DNA of 64,000 bases from Nitrospirota bacterium (GTDB taxonomy: Bacteria > Nitrospirota > Nitrospiria > Nitrospirales > Nitrospiraceae). The notes below the pieces were generated by a model, which made no database searches, was not told where the DNA came from, and saw only the letters and a list, made by a program, of their open reading frames with translations. Each line of letters opens with the position of its first letter. Position 1 is the stretch's first letter. The DNA lies in NCBI GenBank assembly GCA_040755395.1, contig JBFMAX010000004.1, forward strand, positions 62,001 through 126,000. Direction: 5' to 3'. The translations under genes were made by a program, and so were the position numbers. Shown here one piece after another: positions 18,256 to 27,007 of the stretch.

Positions 18256-18405
18256 AAGCAGCGAATAGCCAATAGCCAAAGTGAATAGCAAGAATTCATT
18301 TGTGAGCTTGAAGCTTGCGCGGCCGGATGAAAATCGAAGCGACAAGTGACAGCGGATTGCCTAAAGCTGTTTGCTGTTCGCTACCGGCTACTCGCTATTT
18401 TTAGC
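18256..18405. repeat. Intergenic inverted repeat, AATAGCCAATAGC-word type
   Basis: In the 317-base gap between the divergent SUMF1-like and VOC genes. Left arm 18260-18276 and right arm 18380-18396 match inverted at 14 of 17 positions; extra TAGC words flank both. The right arm ends within 12 bases of the VOC start codon. No promoter was recognised in the rest of the gap. Confidence 0.6.
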
Positions 18406-18407
18406 AG

Positions 18408-18836
18408 ATGTCCATGTCGATACCTTCGCATCGGGGTTTGCGCCATGTGGCGTTGCGAGTGACCGATCTCAAGCGATCACGGTTGTTCTACGAACGCCTG
18501 CTCGCCATGCAGGTCGTCTGGGAACCGGATCCCGACAACGTCTATCTCAGCTCCGGGACCGACAATCTGGCCTTGCATCAGATTCCACAGACGGAATTGG
18601 CGGAGTACCGGTCGTTGCGCGGCCAATTGCTGGATCACTTCGGCGTCATCATGGACAGTCCGGAATCGGTGGATCGGATGTTCCAGGAGGTGAACCGGGA
18701 ACTCGACGCGTTGGGCGGGAAGCTCGTGAAGCCGCCCAAACGCCACCGCGACGGGAGCTATTCGTTCTATTTCGCTGATCCGGACGGCAATGTCATTCAA
18801 GCGCTGTATGAACCCTCAATCAGCAGGAAAACGTAA
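18408..18836 (+). CDS. VOC (glyoxalase/dioxygenase superfamily) protein
   Basis: A 142-residue vicinal-oxygen-chelate fold protein. Paired beta-alpha-beta motifs are visible: GLRHVALRVTDLKRSRLFYERLLAM at residues 8-32 and SYSFYFADPDGNVIQALYEP at 120-139. Candidate metal ligands are His14 and the late Glu/Gln region. It resembles methylglyoxal-type or fosfomycin-resistance-type proteins but no substrate is assignable. An alternative ATG lies 6 bases downstream. Its stop codon lies inside the left arm of the next inverted repeat. Confidence 0.75.
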   Translation: MSMSIPSHRGLRHVALRVTDLKRSRLFYERLLAMQVVWEPDPDNVYLSSGTDNLALHQIPQTELAEYRSLRGQLLDHFGVIMDSPESVDRMFQEVNRELDALGGKLVKPPKRHRDGSYSFYFADPDGNVIQALYEPSISRKT

Positions 18837-18903
18837 TGCGTGACGCGTCATGCGTGAAGCGCGAGGATCATATCGTTCCGCATAACGGATTACGCATCAC
18901 GTT
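18830..18903. repeat. Inverted repeat, AACGTRATGCGT-word type
   Basis: Arms 18830-18854 and 18879-18903 match inverted at 20 of 25 positions. The left arm contains the TAA of the VOC gene and the right arm ends 13 bases before the next ATG, so the element fills the whole intergenic gap. Confidence 0.65.
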
Positions 18904-18915
18904 TCACGGTATTGC

Positions 18916-20538
18916 ATGAGCCGAATCTGGGACAGTTTTCCGCGCGATCAGTATCTCGGTCTCGCTCCCTGGACGTGGGTCCAGTTGGAGAGCGCCGAGC
19001 CGCCAGGCCCGTTTCCCTTTATCGGCGGCGTCGCGCCGGAGGTCGTCGCCAGCCTGCACGAGGCGCACAGCCTCCTCTTGAGCTGCGTCGAAACGGCGAT
19101 CAGTGATATCTTCTCGCGCCGCGCCCCGCTCGACGATCCCTCGCTGCGGACCCGTCTCGAGGACGCCTACGCCGAATTGGTCCAGTCGCGCCCGCACCTG
19201 AGCCGGCACATCCGCTGCGGCCGCAAGCCGGACGGGACCTTCTACTGGGAGTTTTCGCTGGATCCGACCAAGTCCGCCACCGTCACCAACGCGGGACTGC
19301 GCGTCTTTCAAGCGGTCAAGCGACAGGCGATCCCGTTGGGCTTCGAGCGTCCGATGGGCCCGGCCGTGGGCAAGCTCCTCGGGTTCTTGGACGGGACGCA
19401 TCGGGTGGAGGAAATCCGGACGGTGGTCACGTCATCCGGGAGGGATGTTGAGCGTACGTTGACGCGATTGATGGAGCTGCTGCTCCAACATGAGTGCTTG
19501 GTCCGGTCCGCTCAAGCGACGGTGCGAACCCGCTGGCTGGAGGCGACCCGGGATCGAGACACGGTTCATCTTGGCCACGCCGCGCTGCTCTACCGGCAGC
19601 GGGAGCAGTTCTTTCTCTTCGATCCCTGGCTCATACCCTGGTTCGCCGAGGCCCCGGTGCCGTCGCTCTGGGTCTCGCTCCTGCCCCGTCCGTCGGCCAT
19701 CTTCCTGACACACGACCATGACGACCACGTGGACCCGCGGACGCTGCTTCACATGCCCAAGGACGTGCCGGTGTTCGTGCCGAGCCGGAGGAATCGGCGC
19801 AAGCTGTACTACGACTATCTTCCGCTCCTGCGAGAGTTGGGTTTTGGCCAGATCGTCGAGCTCGCGCACGGCGAGACCTGGGCGTTCGACGGCGGGGCGG
19901 TGGTGTCGGTGCCCTTCTTCGGCGAAGACCCCTGCGACTTGGAAATGCCGCGGAACTGCTACCTCATCACCGATCGCGGCCATAATACCCTGGTGCACGC
20001 GGACAGCGGGCCGACGAACTCGGGCCGGTCGGCGATCAAGGAGGGAATCATCCAGGACCTCGTCAAGCGCTATGGGCCGATCGCCACGGTCTTCGCGTCG
20101 CAGCAACAACTCTTGGAAGTGCGGACCTACGCCGCCCATGCGTGCCTCTCGCATCCCGGCCGCTGGCTGGATGTCGGCGAGAACGGGTATCTGACCAACT
20201 CCTATCTGGCCGAGTTGTGCGCGACCGCGCAGGCCAAGCTCTTCGTATCCTATGCGACCGGCGGCGCCGATTGGTACCCGGACCATCTGTCGTTCATGTT
20301 CAGCCGGCGCAATCCGGCCCGGACCGCGCTCCTCACCGCCAATTGGGAGCCGCCGGAAAAATTAAAAGAGCTTCTGGAACCACAGGGCTGCGGGTATCAT
20401 TACAGCCGCGCTTTGGATCTCTTTCGACCTCGATCCGACGGCCGCGTCGACGTGCTCTCCATCGCTGATCATGTGTCCCCCCTGAATCTGTATCGGCTGG
20501 ATCACGGCGATCCTCCCTTCGCGCGTCAGGGCGGATGA
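18916..20538 (+). CDS. Metallo-beta-lactamase-fold hydrolase with N-terminal domain
   Basis: A 540-residue protein. Residues 1-215 form an N-terminal helical region ending in a winged-helix or PqqD-like segment (GFLDGTHRVEEIRTVVTSSGRDVERTL). The metallo-beta-lactamase domain follows, with the metal motif LTHDHDDHVDP near residue 265 (HxHxDH) and later conserved His and Asp residues (VHADSGPTNSG, HLSF). It resembles the UlaG/RomA class of MBL hydrolases that act on phosphate esters or lactones. No signal peptide. Substrate unknown. Confidence 0.78.
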   Translation: MSRIWDSFPRDQYLGLAPWTWVQLESAEPPGPFPFIGGVAPEVVASLHEAHSLLLSCVETAISDIFSRRAPLDDPSLRTRLEDAYAELVQSRPHLSRHIRCGRKPDGTFYWEFSLDPTKSATVTNAGLRVFQAVKRQAIPLGFERPMGPAVGKLLGFLDGTHRVEEIRTVVTSSGRDVERTLTRLMELLLQHECLVRSAQATVRTRWLEATRDRDTVHLGHAALLYRQREQFFLFDPWLIPWFAEAPVPSLWVSLLPRPSAIFLTHDHDDHVDPRTLLHMPKDVPVFVPSRRNRRKLYYDYLPLLRELGFGQIVELAHGETWAFDGGAVVSVPFFGEDPCDLEMPRNCYLITDRGHNTLVHADSGPTNSGRSAIKEGIIQDLVKRYGPIATVFASQQQLLEVRTYAAHACLSHPGRWLDVGENGYLTNSYLAELCATAQAKLFVSYATGGADWYPDHLSFMFSRRNPARTALLTANWEPPEKLKELLEPQGCGYHYSRALDLFRPRSDGRVDVLSIADHVSPLNLYRLDHGDPPFARQGG

Positions 20539-20572
20539 GCATAACTTTCTACAGGAGTGAAATGGGACGACG

Positions 20573-22180
20573 ATGACCGGCGCAGAGGCTTCTCACAGTC
20601 CCTCCACGCCCCGTGTGGCGGTGATTGGATCCGGCTATTGGGGCAAGAACCTCGTCCGCAACTTCCATGAGCTGGGCGCGCTCGCGGCGATCTGCGACAG
20701 TAACGAGGACACGCTGCGGCAGTTCGCCGGTCAGTATCCGGGGTGCCGGACCTATCGGGCCTTCGGCGAAGTGCTGCGGGATGAGTCCATTGCCGGCGTC
20801 GCCATCGCCACGCCGGCTGAGACCCACGCCAACCTGGTGCGAGAAGCCTTGCTGGCCGGCAAGGACGTGTGCGTGGAGAAACCCCTCTGTCTCTCCGTGC
20901 AGACGGGAGAAGGGCTAGTCGCGTTGGCCCAGGAGAGGGAGCGCATCCTCATGGTCGGCCACTTGCTTTGGTACCATCCAGCGGTCCTGCGGTTGAAGGA
21001 GCTGGTCGAAGGCGGGGAGCTTGGGCGCATCCAATACATTTATTCCAATCGGCTCAACCTGGGGAAGATTCGGCGTGAAGAGAACATCCTCTGGTCCTTT
21101 GCGCCCCACGATATTTCGGTCATCCTGGGCCTGCTCGGCGAGATGCCCGATACGGTGCATGCGCAAGGCGGCAACTATCTCCACCAGCGGATCGCGGACG
21201 TGACGGTAAGTTTGCTGTCTTTCCCCAGCGGCGTGAAGGCGCACGTGTTCGTGTCCTGGCTGCACCCGTACAAAGAGCAGAAGCTCATCGTGGTCGGCGA
21301 CCGGAAGATGGCGGTGTTCGACGACCTGGAAAAGAAAGACAAGCTGCTGCTGTACCCGCATTCCATCGAATGGAAGCATCACGTGCCGGTGCCCAACAAG
21401 GCGGAAGCGCAGATCGTCGCGATCGAGCCGGTCGAGCCGCTGCGGGCCGAGTGCCAACACTTTCTGGACTGCATCAGCACCCGTCGCCAGCCGAGGACGG
21501 ACGGACATGAAGGGCTGCGGGTCCTGCGCGTGCTGCAACAGTGCCAGGAGGCGCTGGAAGTGCGGCCGTTTCTGTCCAGCGCCCCGTCGCCCAAGCCGGC
21601 ACAACCGGCGCGTCCCTATTTCGCCCACGAGTCGGCCTTCATCGACGAGGGGGTCGAGATCGGGGAAGGGACGAGCATCTGGCATGTGTCGCACGTGCTC
21701 AAGGGCTCCCACATCGGGAAGAACTGCAAGATCGGGCAAAATGTGGTGATCGGTCCCAACGTGGTAATCGGCAATGGGGTCAAGATCCAAAACAACGTCT
21801 CGGTCTACGAGGGGGTGACGTTGGAGGACGACGTCTTCTGCGGCCCTTCCATGGTCTTTACCAACGTCTTCAACCCGCGCAGCGAAATTCCGCGCATGAA
21901 GGAGCTCAAGCCGACGCTGGTTCGCCGGGGAGCGACGCTGGGCGCCAACTGCACGATCGTCTGCGGCATCACGATCGGCCGTTATGCCTTCGTCGGAGCC
22001 GGGGCGGTCGTGACGAAAGACGTGCCGGACTATGCATTGGTCGTCGGCATTCCGGCGAAGCTTACCGGCTGGATATGCGAGTGCGGCGTGAAGCTGAATG
22101 TGAAGGGCGCGAAGGCCGCTTGTCCGACCTGCGGGAAACGTTATAGAAAAGAGCGCGAGCGGATGACGCCCGCCTCGTAG
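20573..22180 (+). CDS. Gfo/Idh/MocA oxidoreductase fused to hexapeptide acetyltransferase
   Basis: A 535-residue bifunctional fusion. Residues ~12-330 are a Gfo/Idh/MocA dehydrogenase ([21 protein letters not shown], then [10 protein letters not shown]), like WbpB, which oxidises C3 of UDP-GlcNAc uronate. Residues ~345-500 are a left-handed beta-helix acyltransferase ([20 protein letters not shown]), like WbpD, which N-acetylates the 3-amino product. The last ~35 residues add a small four-cysteine knuckle (CECG...CPTCG). Together they suggest diacetamido-sugar synthesis for LPS or capsule; the aminotransferase (WbpE) and WbpA are not in the window. The downstream epimerase fits a surface-polysaccharide role. 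Confidence 0.85.
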   Translation: MTGAEASHSPSTPRVAVIGSGYWGKNLVRNFHELGALAAICDSNEDTLRQFAGQYPGCRTYRAFGEVLRDESIAGVAIATPAETHANLVREALLAGKDVCVEKPLCLSVQTGEGLVALAQERERILMVGHLLWYHPAVLRLKELVEGGELGRIQYIYSNRLNLGKIRREENILWSFAPHDISVILGLLGEMPDTVHAQGGNYLHQRIADVTVSLLSFPSGVKAHVFVSWLHPYKEQKLIVVGDRKMAVFDDLEKKDKLLLYPHSIEWKHHVPVPNKAEAQIVAIEPVEPLRAECQHFLDCISTRRQPRTDGHEGLRVLRVLQQCQEALEVRPFLSSAPSPKPAQPARPYFAHESAFIDEGVEIGEGTSIWHVSHVLKGSHIGKNCKIGQNVVIGPNVVIGNGVKIQNNVSVYEGVTLEDDVFCGPSMVFTNVFNPRSEIPRMKELKPTLVRRGATLGANCTIVCGITIGRYAFVGAGAVVTKDVPDYALVVGIPAKLTGWICECGVKLNVKGAKAACPTCGKRYRKERERMTPAS

Positions 22181-22223
22181 CAGTAGGCGCGCGAGGCGGA
22201 AACGCGAGCGATAGGCACGAATC

Positions 22224-23255
22224 ATGAGTCAATCGAACACATCTGGTCCGGTGATTCTGGTGACCGGGGTGGCCGGCTTCATCGGCTACCACGTCGCCCG
22301 GCGGCTGCTCGAGCGAGGCGACCGGGTGCTGGGGCTGGACAATGTCAACCCGTACTACGACGTCCGGCTGAAAGAAGCGCGCTTGGCCCATTTGTCGCCG
22401 TTCGAGCGTTTCGGGTTCGTGAAACGGGACCTGGCGGATCGCAACGCCATGCGGGCGCTTTTCACGGAGCATCCGATCCGCCGCGTCGTACACCTGGCGG
22501 CCCAGGCGGGCGTCCGCTACTCCCTCGTCAACCCGCACGCCTACACCGACAGCAACATCGAAGGATTCATGAACATCCTGGAGGGGTGCCGGCACGCGCG
22601 GGTGGAGCATCTGGTGTACGCCTCCTCCAGTTCGGTGTACGGCGGCAACATGCATATGCCTTTCTCTGTCCACGACAATGTGGACCATCCGGTGTCGCTC
22701 TACGCCGCGAGCAAGAAGGCCAACGAGCTGATGGCCCATTGCTACGCCCACCTGTACAAGATTCCCTGCACGGGCTTGCGGTTCTTCACCGTGTACGGGC
22801 CGTGGGGCAGGCCGGACATGGCGCTCTTCATCTTCACCAAGGCGATCCTGGAAGGCCGGCCGATCGAGGTCTTCAACTACGGCCGGATGCAGCGCGACTT
22901 CACCTACATCGACGACATCGTCGAGGGGGTGGTCCGGGCCCTCGATCGCCCGGCGCAGCCCGATCCTGCCTGGTCCGGCGAGCGGCCGGACCCCGGTACC
23001 AGCTCCGCGCCCTATCGCCTCTACAACATCGGGAACCACCAGCCGGTCGATCTGCTTCGCTTCATCGAGGTGCTCGAGCAGGCGCTCGGCAAAAAGGCCG
23101 AGAAGAAGCTCCTTCCCATGCAGCCCGGCGACGTGCCCGCCACCTACGCCGACATCGACGACCTCACGCGCGACGTCGGCTTCAAACCCGCCACGCCGAT
23201 CGAAGTCGGCATCCCGCGCTTCGTGCAGTGGTATCGCGAATTTTATAAGGTGTGA
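22224..23255 (+). CDS. NAD-dependent UDP-sugar epimerase (UDP-glucuronate 4-epimerase-like)
   Basis: A 343-residue extended short-chain dehydrogenase. [18 protein letters not shown] is the NAD motif, SSSSVYG the catalytic Ser/Thr region, and YAASKKANE carries the Tyr-x3-Lys pair near residue 165. [19 protein letters not shown] is the pattern of UDP-glucuronate/galacturonate 4-epimerases. It should make UDP-galacturonate or a related sugar for surface polysaccharide. It follows the sugar-oxidoreductase fusion after 43 bases. Exact substrate is not certain. Confidence 0.85.
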   Translation: MSQSNTSGPVILVTGVAGFIGYHVARRLLERGDRVLGLDNVNPYYDVRLKEARLAHLSPFERFGFVKRDLADRNAMRALFTEHPIRRVVHLAAQAGVRYSLVNPHAYTDSNIEGFMNILEGCRHARVEHLVYASSSSVYGGNMHMPFSVHDNVDHPVSLYAASKKANELMAHCYAHLYKIPCTGLRFFTVYGPWGRPDMALFIFTKAILEGRPIEVFNYGRMQRDFTYIDDIVEGVVRALDRPAQPDPAWSGERPDPGTSSAPYRLYNIGNHQPVDLLRFIEVLEQALGKKAEKKLLPMQPGDVPATYADIDDLTRDVGFKPATPIEVGIPRFVQWYREFYKV

Positions 23256-23286
23256 TGGACAGCATCCCGGCAGACGAACAGGAGGG

Positions 23287-23585
23287 GCCGGGCTGTGCTG
23301 CTTCCGCTCGCACCCATTTGCACGAAGCCAAACTGCGCAACGGGTTCCCGTCCGTTGGGGTCCGCCGTAAGCCTCATCACCCGTTGCACTCGGCCCGTTG
23401 CAACAAAAAGCAACGGGCGCCCCGGCAACGGGTACCCGGCTCGGCTGCTCAACTTGTCCCGTCCGGAGCTTCGCTCGAACGGGACTTCGAACAGTGCTCG
23501 CCGCCCGCTTCCAGCGGGCCGCTTCAGCTCGGCAACGGCGAAGCGCCAACCGGCTCTGATGCCCGCTCCAGCAGTACAGCCCGGC
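23287..23585 (+). repeat. Long hairpin element L (left flank of foreign cassette)
   Basis: A ~299-base non-coding, strongly self-complementary element. Terminal arms GCCGGGCTGTGCTGCT (23287-23302) and AGCAGTACAGCCCGGC (23570-23585) pair fully if one G-U pair is allowed. Inside are further hairpins, such as GCCCGTTGC / GCAACGGGC at 23393-23419 and a GTCCCGT / ACGGGAC hairpin at about 23457-23484. The loop next to the stem has TCCGCTC on the left and CTGATGCCCGCTCC on the right. Both are also found in the element at 25797-26110 in opposite orientation. The 407-base gap after the epimerase gene holds only this element and ~75 bases of cassette sequence. Confidence 0.7.
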
Positions 23586-23776
23586 TGAATAAAGGAGGCC
23601 GACTCCGTAAGTCACTTTCGAGATGGTGCCCCCTTTGTTCTTTGCATGTATGACTGCAAGACTTGACCCTCCATGCTTATGAAACGTTTGGGTATATTTC
23701 TGATAGGCAGTACGTTAGACTTAACAAAGTTATTTACAAGCAGCGTAGTCCACCTCGGGCAGTGGGGCATTTGTCA

Positions 23777-24448
23777 ATGTTAAAGCTGGAAGTGAGCAAG
23801 GCAGACCTTGGATTTGAAGCTGGATATTCTCAACCGGAGTTCGGCCTCTTTCGGGAGGGTGCTTCTCTCCTACACTATGTGTTCAAGCGTCTGGAACCTT
23901 ATGGGCTGCGGCTAGCTGACCTGAGAATTGAGCGTAGCAGCGCAAGCGTGGCCGAACACCATGTTCTTTGCTACCTGTTCAACTACTGGATGGTGATCAG
24001 AATCCGGGTTGATCGCATCGAGGTATTGTGCTCCGAGTTGCCACGGGATTATGTGGGTAAGACGAAGGGAGCACTTGTGGACATTTGCGGGGCCGTCAAG
24101 GACCACAGCCCTGGCCTGGGCTTCCGGACCTTTGCTGTAAGCGTGGGACTACACGCGAAGCTTGAGGGTCAACCGGTAAGGAGTTATTTAAGTCGATTTG
24201 TCATTAAGCCCCCGCAGAACCTTGGTGAGCCTACTGGGAATGGAGCTGTTTTTTATTTCGGCCCCGACAGGGATCGACTTTTGTCTTCTATCACAGCCGA
24301 TCTCTCGGCCATGGTGCCAGACGCCATGTATCTGCGGATCTACAGTGTATGGGACGCGCAGAAGGTGAAACCTGATTCCTTGCCAGCAATCGCAGAAGCA
24401 TTTGTCGCTCAAGCCCTGGAAACGCTGGGGTTACAATTACCGGTCTAA
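23777..24448 (+). CDS. Hypothetical protein of the cassette (223-261 aa)
   Basis: An unrecognised protein. The first ATG in frame is 23777 (223 residues); the frame is open back to a TTG at 23663 (261 residues), and neither has a clear ribosome-binding site. Composition is mixed alpha/beta with a C-terminal segment FYFGPDRDRLLSSITADLSAM, without membrane spans or signal peptide. Base composition is visibly lower in GC (roughly 50%) than neighbours, suggesting transfer. It is followed in the same frame, after a single TAA, by the next cassette ORF. Confidence 0.55.
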   Translation: MLKLEVSKADLGFEAGYSQPEFGLFREGASLLHYVFKRLEPYGLRLADLRIERSSASVAEHHVLCYLFNYWMVIRIRVDRIEVLCSELPRDYVGKTKGALVDICGAVKDHSPGLGFRTFAVSVGLHAKLEGQPVRSYLSRFVIKPPQNLGEPTGNGAVFYFGPDRDRLLSSITADLSAMVPDAMYLRIYSVWDAQKVKPDSLPAIAEAFVAQALETLGLQLPV

Positions 24449-24610
24449 ACAATATTTGCCACGACGCTCAATCCTTCATTTCGGCAATCTCCGATCCAAA
24501 GTCTGGCTAAGGTCCAAGCCGCATCTCTGTCAAGGCCTTTCTCTGCGCGGTACGGACTCCTGGCCAAGTCGCAGTTCGAATACCAGATTGAGCATGAACC
24601 GACTCTCCCT

Positions 24611-25150
24611 TTGATCGAGGCTTGGAGTAGACTCACATCCCCGCTTGGTGGGGTGACTTCCGTTGACTTGGCGTTTTTCGACGAATCCCTTACTAAGTCT
24701 CTGGCTCTCGAAAAGCTCATGTCGCCATCGAGCCTTCGTGAGCAATCTTCCCTCGTTTCGCGAGCCTCAACAACTATAGAGGAATCAGCGTTTCCTGAGC
24801 CTGATGTTCTTCCCTTTCTAAGCGCCATTCGTAGGTCCATTGAGACCGAGCAGTTGTCACCCGCACGCTCCCTTCTTGATGCGGCCCCCATTCGCATTCT
24901 CAGTGATCCAGTCGTGACACAGCTTCGTGCTGTCCTCGCTCCGCCCGTCGTTACGCGGGTCCAAAGGCGCGACATTGACCGGAGGACGGAATACGAATGG
25001 CTACGCACAGAGGGCTCGAAATACCGCGGGCGATGGGTGGCGCTGAATGGCGACCATCTGGTGGCAACGGCCGAGACACTCCGTGAGTTACGCCAGCAAT
25101 TGCTGGCTATGCGTCTGGCACAGCCACCACTCATCCATCGTGTTGAGTGA
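24611..25150 (+). CDS. DUF5678-like small protein of the cassette
   Basis: A 179-residue ORF from a TTG. The C-terminal ~45 residues (RTEYEWLRTEGSKYRGRWVALNGDHLVATAETLREL) resemble DUF5678, a short domain of unknown function. The rest is Ser/Leu-rich and unrecognised. No ATG exists in frame; the frame is open from the TAA at 24446-24448, so the true start may lie anywhere between 24449 and 24611, including a non-standard codon, or the gene may be damaged. A retropepsin-like gene follows 12 bases later. Confidence 0.5.
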   Translation: MIEAWSRLTSPLGGVTSVDLAFFDESLTKSLALEKLMSPSSLREQSSLVSRASTTIEESAFPEPDVLPFLSAIRRSIETEQLSPARSLLDAAPIRILSDPVVTQLRAVLAPPVVTRVQRRDIDRRTEYEWLRTEGSKYRGRWVALNGDHLVATAETLRELRQQLLAMRLAQPPLIHRVE

Positions 25151-25162
25151 CCGAACGTTTCG

Positions 25163-25606
25163 ATGCTTGTCAGACGCGACGGCACTCAATTTTCAATTGG
25201 GCGATCCCGGTTTCGAGACCAACCGCAGGATACAAGTCGACCGACCGCCAAGATTTTTGTCAAGATCGTGCCAGGATCGCTAGGAATGCCGATCTTGGCT
25301 CAGCTTGATACGGGTTCGGCATGGTCGATCCTTAACCAGGAAGTGGGAGGGGAACTCTCTCTGCTGAATGGCGGAGGGGAGTCAGCACAAATGTCCACTC
25401 GAATGGGACCAGTGAGAGGTCGTCTTGAGAGGACCCAAATCGAACTTGTTGCGGACGAAGGAGATGGGTTGAGTATCGATGCGACTGTGTTCGTTTCACC
25501 GGATTGGTCAGGCGATAATTTCATTGGATACTCCGGCTTCTTAGAGCGAATTCGCTTCGGCGTGGACCCAAGTGACAATTACTTCTACTTCGGGCCCATC
25601 TCATAA
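25163..25606 (+). CDS. Retropepsin-like aspartic protease domain protein
   Basis: A 147-residue protein whose motif LAQLDTGSAWSIL near residue 50 is the DTGS active-site pattern of retroviral-type aspartic proteases, with the hydrophobic lead-in they require. The downstream region SIDATVFVSPDWSGDNFIGYSGFLERIRFGVDP fits the second half of the fold, including the late glycine-containing strand. Like other bacterial members it should act as a homodimer. It follows the DUF5678-like gene by 12 bases. Substrate unknown; a partner in the cassette is plausible but unproven. Confidence 0.7.
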   Translation: MLVRRDGTQFSIGRSRFRDQPQDTSRPTAKIFVKIVPGSLGMPILAQLDTGSAWSILNQEVGGELSLLNGGGESAQMSTRMGPVRGRLERTQIELVADEGDGLSIDATVFVSPDWSGDNFIGYSGFLERIRFGVDPSDNYFYFGPIS

Positions 25607-25796
25607 TCCCATCAGCAATCTATCTGCGTGGGTAAAACAGTCTCAGGTCTTATGATGCGACCGCGATATAATAAGTGCGCTCGCTGCTCTATCCGGAATG
25701 CGAAAATGGCCAACTCTTTCCGGAGAACAAGAGGAGACTACTTTTGAAGTGTTTCGGGGTCAACTGTTTGGCAGGTGAATTCCCACGCTCGCCACA

Positions 25797-26110
25797 GGCC
25801 GGGCTCATTGCTGGAGCGGGCATCAGGGCCGTTTGGTGCTCCAACTCTTTTACCCGAGGGCGGGCTGGAGTTCTTGCCGCATATCGCCGAAGGGGGCGGG
25901 ACACAACTTGCCGCGGCGCGCGGCCCTTGCTCATGAGACGCAAGGGCGCAGCCTGTACTGTTTGAGGCCGCTGCGGCCGAGTTTACAGGATGCGAGCGGG
26001 CAAGGCTTAGTTGGGTGCCCCCGGAGGTGTCTTCAGCGGCAGAACTCCAGCCCGCCCTCGTCTCCCCTCCCAAACGGCCCCGGCCTTGAGCGGAAGCAAT
26101 GGGCCCGGCC
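25797..26110 (-). repeat. Long hairpin element R (right flank of foreign cassette)
   Basis: A ~314-base non-coding near-palindrome. Terminal arms GGCCGGGCTCATTGCT (25797-25812) and AGCAATGGGCCCGGCC (26095-26110) pair fully with one G-U. A second perfect stem, GGGCCGTTTGG (25826-25836) with CCAAACGGCCC (26070-26080), and a third of ~24 bp (25856-25880 with 26037-26060, one bulged base) follow. Its ends match those of element L at the stem-flanking loop, but inverted. The 518-base gap after the retropepsin gene holds ~190 bases of cassette tail without a recognised gene and then this element. Confidence 0.7.
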
Positions 26111-26124
26111 ATCTCCGTTCTTCG

Positions 26125-26844
26125 TCAGCCGAGCGGAGCGCTTCCTCTGTGCTGGGCCAGTCGGTGCTCGAGTTTATCCGGCGTGATTCCTTCCAGGCTC
26201 GGCAGGACCAGGTGCGCCTCCGTCAACTGGTCGGCCGGGTAGGTGGTGGCGAGGGCGACGACCTTCATGCCGGCGGTCAGTGCCGCGCGGATGCCGGCGC
26301 GGGAATCTTCGAGGACCAGGCATTCCTCTGCCCTGATCAGCGGCGGCTGTGGCGCTAGCCCGTTCAACCGCTTCAAGGTCAGTTCATAGATCTCCGGGTC
26401 CGGCTTGCCGGTCGTCGTGTCTTCGGCCGAGACAATCACCGGGAAATCCCGCTCGATCGGCGTGTCGTGCAGCGCGTAGAGGATCTGCTCGCGCCGTCCG
26501 CCGGAGGCGATGGCCAGCCGACAGGTTTGGGCGGCCGACTTCACGAACTCCACGACGCCGGGAAACAGCTCCGGCTTGTGGGTCGCGGTATAGTCTCGAA
26601 AGAGGACGGCCTTCCGTTCCATGATCGACCGCAACCTGGCCAGGTCGCAGGAGCCAGTCGCCGCCGTCAGCAACGCCGTCGCGCAGTTCCGTTCGTCCAT
26701 CCCGAGGTAGGGACCATAATAGTCGTCCTTGGTCAGCGAGAGTCCGTGCTCGCTCAGCGCCTGCTGGAAGGTAAGGAGATGGGGCGTCTCGTCGTCGGCG
26801 ATGACGCCGTTGAAGTCGAAGATGATCGCTCTGATCCTGGCCAT
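26125..26844 (-). CDS. HAD-superfamily phosphatase (beta-PGM-like)
   Basis: A 239-residue haloacid-dehalogenase-type hydrolase with a helical cap. The first motif reads IIFDFNGVIADDE, so the usual second Asp of DxD is Asn, a known minor variant that may affect activity. Later motifs ASGGRREQI (Thr/Ser motif), and EDSRAGIRAALTAGM (acid motif) are intact. The start MARIRAIIFDFNG is chosen because upstream codons lie outside the family. It resembles phosphatases or beta-phosphoglucomutases acting on sugar phosphates. It abuts hairpin element R. Confidence 0.83.
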   Translation of the reverse strand: MARIRAIIFDFNGVIADDETPHLLTFQQALSEHGLSLTKDDYYGPYLGMDERNCATALLTAATGSCDLARLRSIMERKAVLFRDYTATHKPELFPGVVEFVKSAAQTCRLAIASGGRREQILYALHDTPIERDFPVIVSAEDTTTGKPDPEIYELTLKRLNGLAPQPPLIRAEECLVLEDSRAGIRAALTAGMKVVALATTYPADQLTEAHLVLPSLEGITPDKLEHRLAQHRGSAPLG

Positions 26845-27007
26845 GGCGCGCCTCACTCTACCCGACGAGAGGCTGCGCAACAAGACACACTCGCTTGCCC
26901 GCCCGCGCGCCCTCCTGTATGCTCCGGCCTGTTCCTGGTTTTCCAATGAAAAACCGATTTGATGCTGGCGCTGGCGGCAGGACGCCGCTGACCGAAATAA
27001 GACTCAT

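Noticed and set aside
23287-26110. Integron attC sites flanking a gene cassette
   Set aside because: The hairpin elements are ~300 bases, lie in opposite orientations and lack the GTTRRRY/RYYYAAC core at their ends; no integrase gene is in the window.
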